Below, one piece after another: positions 1 to 6,375 of a stretch of DNA of 17,692 bases. The notes below the pieces were generated by a model, which made no database searches, was not told the DNA's origin, and saw only the letters and a list, made by a program, of their open reading frames with translations. The first letter of the stretch is position 1; each line of letters begins with the position of its first letter. The DNA lies in assembly GCA_025996895.1 (NCBI GenBank), contig BNTW01000054.1:1-17692 (forward strand). The letters run 5' to 3'. Source of the DNA: Bacteroidia bacterium (lineage in GTDB: Bacteria > Bacteroidota > Bacteroidia > Bacteroidales > Azobacteroidaceae). The position numbers and the translations under genes were made by a program.

Positions 1-453
1 AATGCCATTTTCGGAACAATTACCAATTTTATACCAGGAGCTACTGCTGCTGCCGATTGTGGTATTCAATTGGATGTATATGTGGAAGGTGCTTGGAATA
101 GCGGAATTATCCGTTTTGTAATGGCTGACGGTTCGGGTGCAAGCCGCTATTGTATGATTTATCAACCCGTTTATGTCGATAAAAAATACGATGTACTTTC
201 CTTTGAAAATCCGGGTTGCTGGTTTACGGTTACTTTGCCGTTCAGCCTGAGTTCCGATTACACAGGAAAAACATTGGACGATGTGGTTGCTTCTATGGCG
301 GCCGCAAGTTATAAACAAGCGGGACCCTGGTTTGAAAACAGCGGTATTCAAGATGTATTCGATCCTGTTGTGGCAACGGAAAAAGTGTATTTCGACAATA
401 TCCGTTTTGTACCGCTTGCCGCGCCTGAATACAGCGATTTCCCTGACGAGTAA
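1..453 (+). CDS. Probable surface glycan-binding protein, 3' end (partial)
   Basis: The reading frame is open from the first base to the TAA at 451-453, so this is the last 150 residues of a longer protein whose start is outside the window. The visible part looks like a beta-sandwich: it alternates hydrophobic and aromatic strands and ends with a YFDNIRFVPL segment, a pattern common in galactose-binding-like and surface glycan-binding domains of Bacteroidetes. The gene ends 26 bp before a GH10 xylanase lipoprotein on the same strand. In known Bacteroides xylan loci (susC-susD-glycan-binding protein-GH10) the gene just before the xylanase encodes a surface glycan-binding protein, so I infer that role: holding xylan at the outer membrane. 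No catalytic motif is visible. The assignment rests more on position than on sequence. It could instead be another outer-membrane protein of the same locus. Confidence 0.6.
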   Translation, partial: NAIFGTITNFIPGATAAADCGIQLDVYVEGAWNSGIIRFVMADGSGASRYCMIYQPVYVDKKYDVLSFENPGCWFTVTLPFSLSSDYTGKTLDDVVASMAAASYKQAGPWFENSGIQDVFDPVVATEKVYFDNIRFVPLAAPEYSDFPDE

Positions 454-479
454 TTAATTACGAATTAAAAAATTTAGGA

Positions 480-2741
480 ATGAATATGAAGAAAATAATA
501 TTTGCAGTACTTGCCGTTTTGACCTTCGGTCTGAATGCTTGTTACGACGAAAAAATGGAGTGGAACGACAGTTCCTACGGAAATGTAGCGGCAAAAGACC
601 TTCCTCTTGGTTTGCAGGAAGCTATCTCGCGTTATGAAGTCCTCAATGCTTACACCGAATTTAAGCTGGGGGTAGGTATTGATTTTAATCTTTATCTGAC
701 AGACGAAACGTACCGGAATATTGTCAATCAAAATTTCGATGAAATTACTCCGGGCAACGAGTTGAAACAGGACGCTTTAATGAAAAATGACGGCACACTT
801 GATTTTTCAAAAGCCGATACGATAATCAAACAACTTAAAGCAACGGGACTGACGATTTACGGTCATACCCTTGTATGGCACAGTCAGCAAAAAGCCGGTT
901 ATTTAAACAGTTTGATTGCTCCTGAGGTAATTCCTTCGCCGGGTGAAAGTATGTTGGATGTAAATGCCTTGTTAGACAACTCATTTACAGAATGGAACCG
1001 GAATAATGCCGGAGGAATAACCATCGTGGAAGGTGCCGGATTGAGCAACAGCGAACCGGCTATCCGTTTTGAAGTAACAACCGCAGGAAATGAGTGGGAT
1101 ACGCAGTTGACAAGTCCAAATATACCTGCGATTATCGGGCATGCTTACCGGTTTTCGTTCTGGGTTAAATCCGAAGATGCAGGTCAAGCCCGTGTGTCTT
1201 TCGCAGGTATGGAGAATAATTACCCCTGGGTGAACGGCGGAGCTTTATTTAGCATTTCCGGAGCATGGACACAGATTACTTATGATGAAGTTTGGGATAA
1301 CGGAGCCGGAGCCAATGTGCCTTTTAGGGCAACGGCGAATAATATCAAAATGGCATTTGACATGGGAAAAGTGCCGGGTGTTTATTACGTAGATATTAAT
1401 TCGATAAGCGTTATTGATTTGGATGCCGGGCCTGCGGAAATTAATCTGGTTACAAACGGTAATTTTGAATCGGGCGAATTAGATCCTTGGACTACTCCCA
1501 ACCTCGGTGCAGGCATTGAAGTTTCGGAAGAGGCTAAATATACCGGAACCTATGGTTTAAAAGCCGTTTCAAGTGCTACATCGAAAAATGAATGGGATTT
1601 GCAATTCCAAACCCCTGAAATTGTTGTAGATAAATCAAAATCCTATACCGTTTCGTTTATGATTAAATCGGATGTCGAAGGCAGCGCACGTATTTCTTAT
1701 TCAGGATTTGAAAATAATTATCCCTGGACAGATTGGGATGGTAGTGGCGGAAAAGCTCTTTTCTCCACATCAAGTACATGGAAAGAAATTACCTATACTT
1801 TACCTACCGACTTTTCGGGAGATCCTAAAATAAAAATAAGTTTCGATTTGGGAAAACTTCCTGATGTAACTTATTATATTGATGATGTAAAAGTGGTAGA
1901 AGAGCAAACGGCTTCCTCTGCTCCCCGTCTGAAAGCTCAAAAAGCGGGTCCGACCATCATCGAAAAAACTCCGGAAGAAAAGAAAGCCCTGTTAGAGCCT
2001 GTTTTCATAAACTACATTACCGGTGTGGCTACGCATTTTGCCGGAAAAGTGGCTGCTTGGGACGTAGTGAATGAGCCGATGAACGAAAATGGAACTTTGC
2101 GCGCCGGCGAGGAAAATTTACAATCGACCAGTGCTTTCTATTGGCAATATTATCTGGGTAAAGATTATGCTGTTACCGCTTTCAAATTAGCCAAAGCGGC
2201 TGATCCAAACGCCAAGCTGTTTATCAACGATTACAATTTGGAATCGGCAAGCGGTTCCAAACTCGACGGGTTGCTCGAATATGTGAATTATATTGAAGAC
2301 AACGGCGGAGCAATTGATGGAATCGGTACACAAATGCACTTGAATGTCAACTGGATTGATACTGTGAGTATTAAAGCCATGTTCCAAAAATTGGCGACTA
2401 CCGGCAAATTAATTAAGATTTCAGAACTTGATATTGCTATTTCGAGCGAATCAAATCCTGCAAATCCTGTTGCCCCAACAGCCGAACAGTACGCCCGTCA
2501 GGCAGAACTTTATCGTGCCGTAGCCGATTTATACACTCGCATTATTCCCAAAGACAAACAATATGGAATTACGGTTTGGGGTGTTTCCGACAATGAAAAA
2601 GAACACGAATATTGGCTGAAAAACGACGCACCCTGCTTGTGGAATGCCGATTATGCACGCAAACACGCTTATAAAGGTTTGGCCGATGGTTTAGCCGGAA
2701 AGGACGTGAGCGCGGATTTTAGCGGAGAATTGGAGTATTGA
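480..2741 (+). CDS. GH10 endo-1,4-beta-xylanase lipoprotein with two inserted CBM4-like modules
   Basis: Cleaves internal beta-1,4 bonds of xylan, probably at the cell surface. The 753-residue protein starts with a lipoprotein signal (hydrophobic stretch then LNAC, lipid Cys21). The GH10 barrel is split. The first part (about 45-145) carries the family motif GHTLVWHSQ (128-136). Two homologous beta-sandwich modules follow (about 165-315 and 322-473); both contain the ENNYPW segment (245-250 and 411-416) and an SFxxKS strand, so they are a tandem duplication resembling CBM4/CBM9-type xylan binders. The barrel resumes near 495 with the acid/base Glu532 in WDVVNEP and the nucleophile Glu649 in KISELD, and ends with the aromatic YGITVWGVSD region (695-704). 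Insertion of CBMs in this loop is a known feature of Bacteroidetes GH10 enzymes. An alternative ATG two codons in (486) is equally possible; the signal peptide is unaffected. It follows the glycan-binding gene by 26 bp, presumably in one operon with susC/susD genes to the left. Confidence 0.93.
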   Translation: MNMKKIIFAVLAVLTFGLNACYDEKMEWNDSSYGNVAAKDLPLGLQEAISRYEVLNAYTEFKLGVGIDFNLYLTDETYRNIVNQNFDEITPGNELKQDALMKNDGTLDFSKADTIIKQLKATGLTIYGHTLVWHSQQKAGYLNSLIAPEVIPSPGESMLDVNALLDNSFTEWNRNNAGGITIVEGAGLSNSEPAIRFEVTTAGNEWDTQLTSPNIPAIIGHAYRFSFWVKSEDAGQARVSFAGMENNYPWVNGGALFSISGAWTQITYDEVWDNGAGANVPFRATANNIKMAFDMGKVPGVYYVDINSISVIDLDAGPAEINLVTNGNFESGELDPWTTPNLGAGIEVSEEAKYTGTYGLKAVSSATSKNEWDLQFQTPEIVVDKSKSYTVSFMIKSDVEGSARISYSGFENNYPWTDWDGSGGKALFSTSSTWKEITYTLPTDFSGDPKIKISFDLGKLPDVTYYIDDVKVVEEQTASSAPRLKAQKAGPTIIEKTPEEKKALLEPVFINYITGVATHFAGKVAAWDVVNEPMNENGTLRAGEENLQSTSAFYWQYYLGKDYAVTAFKLAKAADPNAKLFINDYNLESASGSKLDGLLEYVNYIEDNGGAIDGIGTQMHLNVNWIDTVSIKAMFQKLATTGKLIKISELDIAISSESNPANPVAPTAEQYARQAELYRAVADLYTRIIPKDKQYGITVWGVSDNEKEHEYWLKNDAPCLWNADYARKHAYKGLADGLAGKDVSADFSGELEY

Positions 2742-2852
2742 GATGGTTTTATTAATAATTAACAGAAATGAACGAATTTTTGAAACAACACGAGGCATTT
2801 ATGTTACGTTTAGAGCAAATGATATTTCGTAATGTCGTTATCTTTGCAGTGA

Positions 2853-2958
2853 AGATAGCTTGCTATAGTTGATTTTATCAAGTTATGGTTTAAGTGTTTT
2901 TTAGTGTTGTTTTTAGTGTTTTTTATGAGAGAAGACGTGATGTCTTCTCTCATTTTTT
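2853..2958 (+). ncRNA. Candidate small RNA (about 105 nt)
   Basis: A perfect TAnnTTTG box (TATCTTTG, 2839-2846) would start a transcript near 2853. Immediately after it comes a small hairpin (ATAG / CTAT around CTTG, 2855-2866), then a U-rich single-stranded stretch with three AGUGUU copies, then a 12-bp terminator stem followed by six T. This is the architecture of a small RNA: 5' hairpin, open middle, intrinsic terminator. The weak point is the -33 element: no TTG occurs at the expected distance upstream. The alternative is that the whole stretch is simply the 3' untranslated end of the xylanase mRNA. Confidence 0.3.
2925..2958 (+). terminator. Rho-independent terminator after the xylanase gene
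   Basis: Perfect 12-bp inverted repeat, ATGAGAGAAGAC (2925-2936) against GTCTTCTCTCAT (2942-2953), with a 5-base loop and a run of T from 2953 to 2958. The T tract lies only on the plus-strand 3' side, so it ends rightward transcription. It separates the xylanase operon from the gene at 3110. Confidence 0.85.
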
Positions 2959-3028
2959 ATAAACGGCTAAAATGTATCATTTCTGATAAAACTTGTTGTT
3001 AAATTTATAATTTTTGTAAATGAATTTC

Positions 3029-3059
3029 TTGATAGAAATAGCATAAGTCCGTATATTTG
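3029..3059 (+). promoter_or_regulatory. Bacteroidota-type promoter for the gene at 3110
   Basis: TTG at 3029-3031, 20 bases, then TATATTTG at 3052-3059, a perfect match to the TAnnTTTG -7 box of Bacteroidota sigma factor ABfr. Transcription would begin near 3065, giving a leader of about 45 nt before the ATG at 3110. Confidence 0.7.
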
Positions 3060-3109
3060 TATAGATTTTTAAAATAAACAAAGAGTATAAACATTAAAAA
3101 AAATGTATC

Positions 3110-4363
3110 ATGAAAAAAATGTTACTTATCGTATGCGCGTTGTTATTAGGCGCAAGTTTTTCGTTCGCACAAACAGAACTTACCTTTGACCAGTATGGCA
3201 ATGTTGAATTAAGCCAATTGGAAGGTTATTCTGATAATGCGATAGTTACTATCAATATAACAATAACCAATGCAGGTGGAGTTGGTGCCGGCTGGGGTAT
3301 CGGGAAGATAACCGATATTGCTTATGCAAAAGACAATACCGATTTTCAGGAAGCATTAGAGGCTCTTGAAGTGTCTGAAGAAGGTGTCATCAATGCCTAT
3401 ACATTTACAGTTGCTCAAATAAAAGCAATCGCAAGTATTCCGGCTGCTGATTTAGAAACTTTGAAAGAAGCATCAGCGAAAGTATATGGAACGGATTGGA
3501 CAGTCAATGATGAAGGTTATATCGTTGATCAATACGACCGGATTGGTTTTGTTGTAAATGTTTGGGGTGCGGCTACACGTACCAGCATAACCGTTGAAGA
3601 AAAAGATGCTTCTGCCGGTGTGAATATTCTTGCAGATTTCTCCACACTTGTACGTGGAGACAACAGTACCTCCCAACAGGGATGGGGTGGTGAAACCGGT
3701 AGCGTAAATTCGATAATAAACGAATTTGCAGAAGCTGAATATTTCGTAATTGAAACAAAAGGAATCGGTGAGGGTGCAGGTGCGAACGCCGACGGTTTTG
3801 GCGGAATTCAGCTTATTGTTCAAGGGGGTAGTGCAGAGGGTGCAGAAGAACCCGTATCATTGAGTTGGACACAAGTATCCCTTAATGGCGATTGGATTAC
3901 TTATCAACGTGCAGAAGGCAAAACAGTAAGCATTGCAGTTAATCTTGCCAATGCATTGGGCGATAACTACGCTAAATTTATTAAATGTGATGGTTGGGCG
4001 CAACTCTATATTGCGTCTTATGGAGGAACTTCTGCATTTGAAAATCTTGGTTTCGTGAATGCATATCTTGTTTCCGGTCTTGAAAAACCGGCAGATGCCG
4101 TAGATTTGAATTCAAATTACGGATTTATCTTTGATGGTTCTATCATAACAGGCATTAAAGGACTTGTACCGGTTATTTCCAACGCTTACGGTGTATACGG
4201 TGGTATCGCTGTAGATGCAGTCAACCAAAAAGTATCTGTTTACGGTTTCGACGGCCGTTTGGTAAAACAAACCATCGCTGACGGAAGCATTATCAGCGTA
4301 TCCAAAGGGTTGTATATCGTGAAAGTAGGTGCAGAAAAAGCAGTGAAAGTATTAGTGAAATAA
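3110..4363 (+). CDS. Secreted two-domain protein with sorting-type C-terminus
   Basis: A 417-residue protein with a clear signal peptide (MKKMLLIVCALLLGASFSFA, cleavage likely after Ala20). Two all-beta regions follow: about 22-163, and about 171-322 beginning VNILADFSTLVRGD and rich in Gly, Trp and aromatic residues, a composition typical of carbohydrate-binding jelly rolls. No catalytic motif is seen. The last 60 residues (about 358-417; VSVYGFDGRLVKQ, then KGLYIVKVGAEKAVKVLVK) resemble the C-terminal domains of type IX-secreted proteins, or the related Bacteroidetes domain that I believe is called DUF6383; the usual YPNP box of type A domains is absent. I infer export and cell-surface attachment. 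It stands alone between its own promoter (3029-3059) and a hairpin (4385-4420). Lying next to a xylanase locus suggests, but does not prove, a role in glycan binding. Confidence 0.7.
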   Translation: MKKMLLIVCALLLGASFSFAQTELTFDQYGNVELSQLEGYSDNAIVTINITITNAGGVGAGWGIGKITDIAYAKDNTDFQEALEALEVSEEGVINAYTFTVAQIKAIASIPAADLETLKEASAKVYGTDWTVNDEGYIVDQYDRIGFVVNVWGAATRTSITVEEKDASAGVNILADFSTLVRGDNSTSQQGWGGETGSVNSIINEFAEAEYFVIETKGIGEGAGANADGFGGIQLIVQGGSAEGAEEPVSLSWTQVSLNGDWITYQRAEGKTVSIAVNLANALGDNYAKFIKCDGWAQLYIASYGGTSAFENLGFVNAYLVSGLEKPADAVDLNSNYGFIFDGSIITGIKGLVPVISNAYGVYGGIAVDAVNQKVSVYGFDGRLVKQTIADGSIISVSKGLYIVKVGAEKAVKVLVK

Positions 4364-4384
4364 GAAAACAACATTAAAAAGTAG

Positions 4385-4420
4385 AATAGTCCTGAAAGGT
4401 CGTTGCTTTTCAGGACTATT
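4385..4420 (+). terminator. Hairpin after the secreted protein gene
   Basis: Perfect 13-bp inverted repeat, AATAGTCCTGAAA (4385-4397) against TTTCAGGACTATT (4408-4420), with a 10-base loop, 22 bp after the stop codon. Only a weak T-rich tail (TATTTA) follows, so it is a terminator or an mRNA-stabilising 3' stem-loop. Confidence 0.65.
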
Positions 4421-4423
4421 TAT

Positions 4424-4441
4424 TTACAGAGAATTTGTAAT
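4424..4441 (+). repeat. 18-bp direct repeat, copy 1 (over the toxin-antitoxin promoter)
   Basis: TTACAGAGAATTTGTAAT. An identical copy lies at 5101-5118. The unit also has imperfect dyad symmetry (TTACA ... TGTAA, 7-base spacer), and this copy contains the TTTG -33 element of the promoter at 4434-4465, so it could be an operator. Confidence 0.75.
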
Positions 4442-4465
4442 CTCAAAAAAAATCATGTAAATTTG
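4434..4465 (+). promoter_or_regulatory. Promoter of the toxin-antitoxin pair
   Basis: TTTG (4434-4437), 20 bases, TAAATTTG (4458-4465): both boxes match the Bacteroidota consensus. Start of transcription would be near 4471, about 24 bases before the antitoxin ATG. The -33 box lies inside an 18-bp sequence with dyad symmetry (4424-4441), a plausible autoregulation site. Confidence 0.7.
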
Positions 4466-4494
4466 CCAAACGATTTTTAACTGGTAGAAAATTT

Positions 4495-4740
4495 ATGAAC
4501 ACAGTTGCATTAAGCAGAAAAAAAAGAACTGCGAGAGAGAAAATATTTATCGATATTCCTCAATCGGATATAGTGTTTTTTAAACTTTTTGCTGATAAAA
4601 TGGGGTGGTCAATTAATAACAAGCAAAATCTTTGGGACGAATATATCAAAACCAGTCCTAAAAATGTAGATTTGTCGGATGAAGAAATTATGGAAGAAGT
4701 TCGAGCCATTCGCTATGAAAAAATACAAGATAATCATTGA
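4495..4740 (+). CDS. Putative antitoxin of a PIN-type toxin-antitoxin pair
   Basis: An 81-residue charged protein. The N-terminal half (FIDIPQSDIVFFKLFADKMGW, about 18-38) resembles the short strand-then-helix segment common in small Bacteroidetes antitoxins, and the C-terminus (about 60-77, DLSDEEIMEEVRAIRYEK) is an acidic amphipathic helix of the kind that wraps the partner toxin. It overlaps the start of the PIN gene by 26 bp, the usual antitoxin-first order with coupled translation. Its promoter at 4434-4465 overlaps a small dyad that it might bind. I cannot place it in a named antitoxin family; the call rests on size, partner and arrangement. The region is more A+T rich than the flanking genes. 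Confidence 0.65.
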   Translation: MNTVALSRKKRTAREKIFIDIPQSDIVFFKLFADKMGWSINNKQNLWDEYIKTSPKNVDLSDEEIMEEVRAIRYEKIQDNH

Positions 4741-5143
4741 TACAAACCTCTGGATTTCGCTTTTAATCGGAAAAAGATTGTCGGAATTACGCTTGCTATG
4801 CAATAGTGAATTCATCTCGGTATATCTTTGTGATGAATTAAAAGCAGAGTTTATGCGTATTGCATATCAAGAAAAAATAAGAAAATATACAACAGAAGAT
4901 CGGATTATTCAAACATTGGAATTGATGGAAGTCTCTTGTGTTTGGAGTTCCATTACAAATGCGATTGTGTCGTCAAGATTAAGAGATAGCGAAGATTTAT
5001 ATTTGCTTGCTTTTGCCGACACCGTTCGCGCCGATTATATTTTGACAGGCGATAAAGATTTATTGGTATTACAAACACATAATCAAGCTAAAATAGTTAC
5101 TTACAGAGAATTTGTAATGATAACTAATATTATCCGAAAATAA
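4715..5143 (+). CDS. PIN-domain toxin (putative toxin-antitoxin ribonuclease)
   Basis: A 142-residue PIN-fold protein, probably a Mg-dependent ribonuclease held inactive by the upstream antitoxin. I chose the ATG at 4715 because the conserved first strand follows at once (KKYKIIIDTN, Asp9); a start at 4679 would add 12 unconserved residues. Likely acidic metal-site residues are Asp9, Glu41 or Glu45 in CDELKAEF, Asp91/Asp94 in RDSEDLYLLAFA, and Asp113 in ILTGDKDLL. The spacing fits the family of stand-alone PIN proteins annotated as putative toxin components (COG1569-like). The gene overlaps the antitoxin by 26 bp and, at its 3' end, the convergent glycosyltransferase by 14 bp. Its last codons contain the second copy of an 18-bp direct repeat (5101-5118). 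Activity is inferred; all expected acidic residues appear present. Confidence 0.8.
   Translation: MKKYKIIIDTNLWISLLIGKRLSELRLLCNSEFISVYLCDELKAEFMRIAYQEKIRKYTTEDRIIQTLELMEVSCVWSSITNAIVSSRLRDSEDLYLLAFADTVRADYILTGDKDLLVLQTHNQAKIVTYREFVMITNIIRK
5101..5118 (+). repeat. 18-bp direct repeat, copy 2 (inside the toxin gene)
   Basis: Identical to 4424-4441. Here it is coding and spells part of the toxin C-terminus (TYREFVM region). The two copies start 677 bp apart and bracket the toxin-antitoxin pair. Confidence 0.75.
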
Positions 5144-6248
5144 ATTTATAACTCAACCGCTGTTTCAATAACTCTTCTTTATCAAACGTAAATTCTTTGA
5201 GCCAATAGGATTCGGATTGTTGCGCCCACTCGCGAAACTGCGTGTTTTCCCGGTATTTCGGGATATAATCAATCAATGCTTCCAAATCGAAATTATCGGC
5301 AACAATGCCCGTGCCTGCTTGAGAGGCTTCGTAAGCATTGCAACATTGCTCAATATGCGTCGGCACCATCAGAACAGGCTTACCCATGTACATCGCTTCG
5401 CACACTGATTCGAAACCGGCCGTAGTCGCATAAGCCTCGCAACTTTCCATATATCGGATAAACAGTTGGTCATTCAACTTGTGAAAAGTCAGATGGTCGT
5501 TGATAACCGTTTCTTCCTGCGCCTCTTTTTTATCCCAGAAAAAGTGCATGAAAACGTCCGGATGTTTTTTCTGAAAATCCACGATTTCATCGGCATAATT
5601 GGCATTTAAAAGATAACCATGCAGGTAGTTTCCCTTTTGCGGATGGGTCTCAAAAATCTCACTCCGCAACAACGGCGGAACAATCACGATATTCCGTTCG
5701 GGAAAATGCTTTTTTTGTTCAATCGAAAGCGCGAACAATTTAGACGCCTTGACACACGTAATCCGCGTGAAAAACTTCAACATTTTCAATTCCGTTCTGT
5801 TTTCGGGCGGAAAATGATAATCGGGATGCAGAAACAAATATTGATGTGCCACACTGATATACGGAATATTGAGCGGAAAAAATGCGTAAGTCAAACCGAT
5901 TAGCATTTCGTAAAAATTCACGACCACATCGACATCCAACTCCTTTATCGTTCGCCGAAGATAATGGATACTGCCCAAATACCGTGGACTTTTAAACACA
6001 TTATATGCAATACTAATCCACAAATTCGTACGCTTGTCTTTCGACACAGGCAGAAAATTCGGACTTTCAAAACGATAAATGGGCGTCTGAATGTTTTTAG
6101 AAAAAAACGCCGGCAATTCCCGCCGGTTGCTCTTGCCGACCATGACGCCGACAACTTCATGACCATTCCGTACCAGCATTTCCCGCAACGCAATCGATTG
6201 AGTTAAATGCCCCCGGCCTTCTCCCTGAACGACAAATAAAAATTTCAT
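5130..6248 (-). CDS. GT-B glycosyltransferase, MurG/UGT-like
   Basis: A 372-residue protein of the glycosyltransferase group that starts with a Rossmann strand and a glycine-rich loop: MKFLFVVQGEGRGHLTQS (GEGRGH at 9-14), followed by REMLVRNGHEV. The C-terminal nucleotide-sugar region carries TTAGFESVCEAMYMGKPVLMVP (about 275-296), which matches the GxxSxxEAxxxGxPxxxxP pattern of MurG/UGT-type enzymes, and then IEQCCNAYEASQAGTG. No signal peptide or long membrane helix is seen, so it is probably cytosolic or membrane-associated, adding a sugar to a lipid or cell-surface glycan; donor and acceptor cannot be told. I chose the start at 6248, not the upstream ATGs at 6293 and 6296, because the conserved fold begins there and a strong promoter (6254-6284) lies between them. 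It overlaps the convergent toxin gene by 14 bp. Confidence 0.82.
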   Translation of the reverse strand: MKFLFVVQGEGRGHLTQSIALREMLVRNGHEVVGVMVGKSNRRELPAFFSKNIQTPIYRFESPNFLPVSKDKRTNLWISIAYNVFKSPRYLGSIHYLRRTIKELDVDVVVNFYEMLIGLTYAFFPLNIPYISVAHQYLFLHPDYHFPPENRTELKMLKFFTRITCVKASKLFALSIEQKKHFPERNIVIVPPLLRSEIFETHPQKGNYLHGYLLNANYADEIVDFQKKHPDVFMHFFWDKKEAQEETVINDHLTFHKLNDQLFIRYMESCEAYATTAGFESVCEAMYMGKPVLMVPTHIEQCCNAYEASQAGTGIVADNFDLEALIDYIPKYRENTQFREWAQQSESYWLKEFTFDKEELLKQRLSYKFIFG

Positions 6249-6253
6249 CGTTG

Positions 6254-6284
6254 CAAAATTAAGGCTTTTAATAGGATAAACAAA
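6254..6284 (-). promoter_or_regulatory. Near-leaderless promoter of the glycosyltransferase
   Basis: On the minus strand: TTTG (6284-6281), 19 bases, TAATTTTG (6261-6254), a full match to the Bacteroidota consensus. Only five bases separate the -7 box from the chosen ATG (6248), so the transcript would have almost no leader. Confidence 0.72.
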
Positions 6285-6324
6285 AAAAGACATCAAAAAA
6301 TTTCTTTTATTATTTTAAAAGGGT

Positions 6325-6332
6325 TATTTTTG
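6325..6332 (+). promoter_or_regulatory. Promoter -7 box before the TPR-ribH genes
   Basis: TATTTTTG matches TAnnTTTG. A partial -33 element (TTTC, 6301-6304) lies 20 bases upstream. Transcription would begin near 6338, about 38 bases before the ATG at 6376. It is back to back with the glycosyltransferase promoter. Confidence 0.55.
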
Positions 6333-6375
6333 CACTCCGAAATTGCAAGTAATAACATTATTTTATATTTATACA

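Larger units (their letters stand above)
2742..3109 (+). other. Intergenic region with possible small-RNA unit, terminator and promoter
   Basis: This 368-bp A+T-rich gap has no convincing gene. Reading left to right it holds a TATCTTTG promoter-like box (2839-2846), a short hairpin with a CUUG loop (2855-2866), a T-rich stretch with three copies of AGTGTT (2893, 2903, 2915), a strong terminator (2925-2958), and the promoter of the next gene (3029-3059). A 34-codon frame (2768-2872) has no family resemblance that I can see. Confidence 0.5.

Noticed and set aside
2768..2872. 34-codon frame after the xylanase
   Set aside because: It has a Met start and a stop, but no recognisable family or signal peptide, and it overlaps the possible small-RNA promoter. 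Chance frames of this length are common.
2893..2920. Three AGTGTT copies as a possible CRISPR-like or satellite repeat
   Set aside because: Six-base units with uneven spacing (10 and 12 bp) in T-rich DNA; no array structure. No CRISPR array was seen anywhere in the window.
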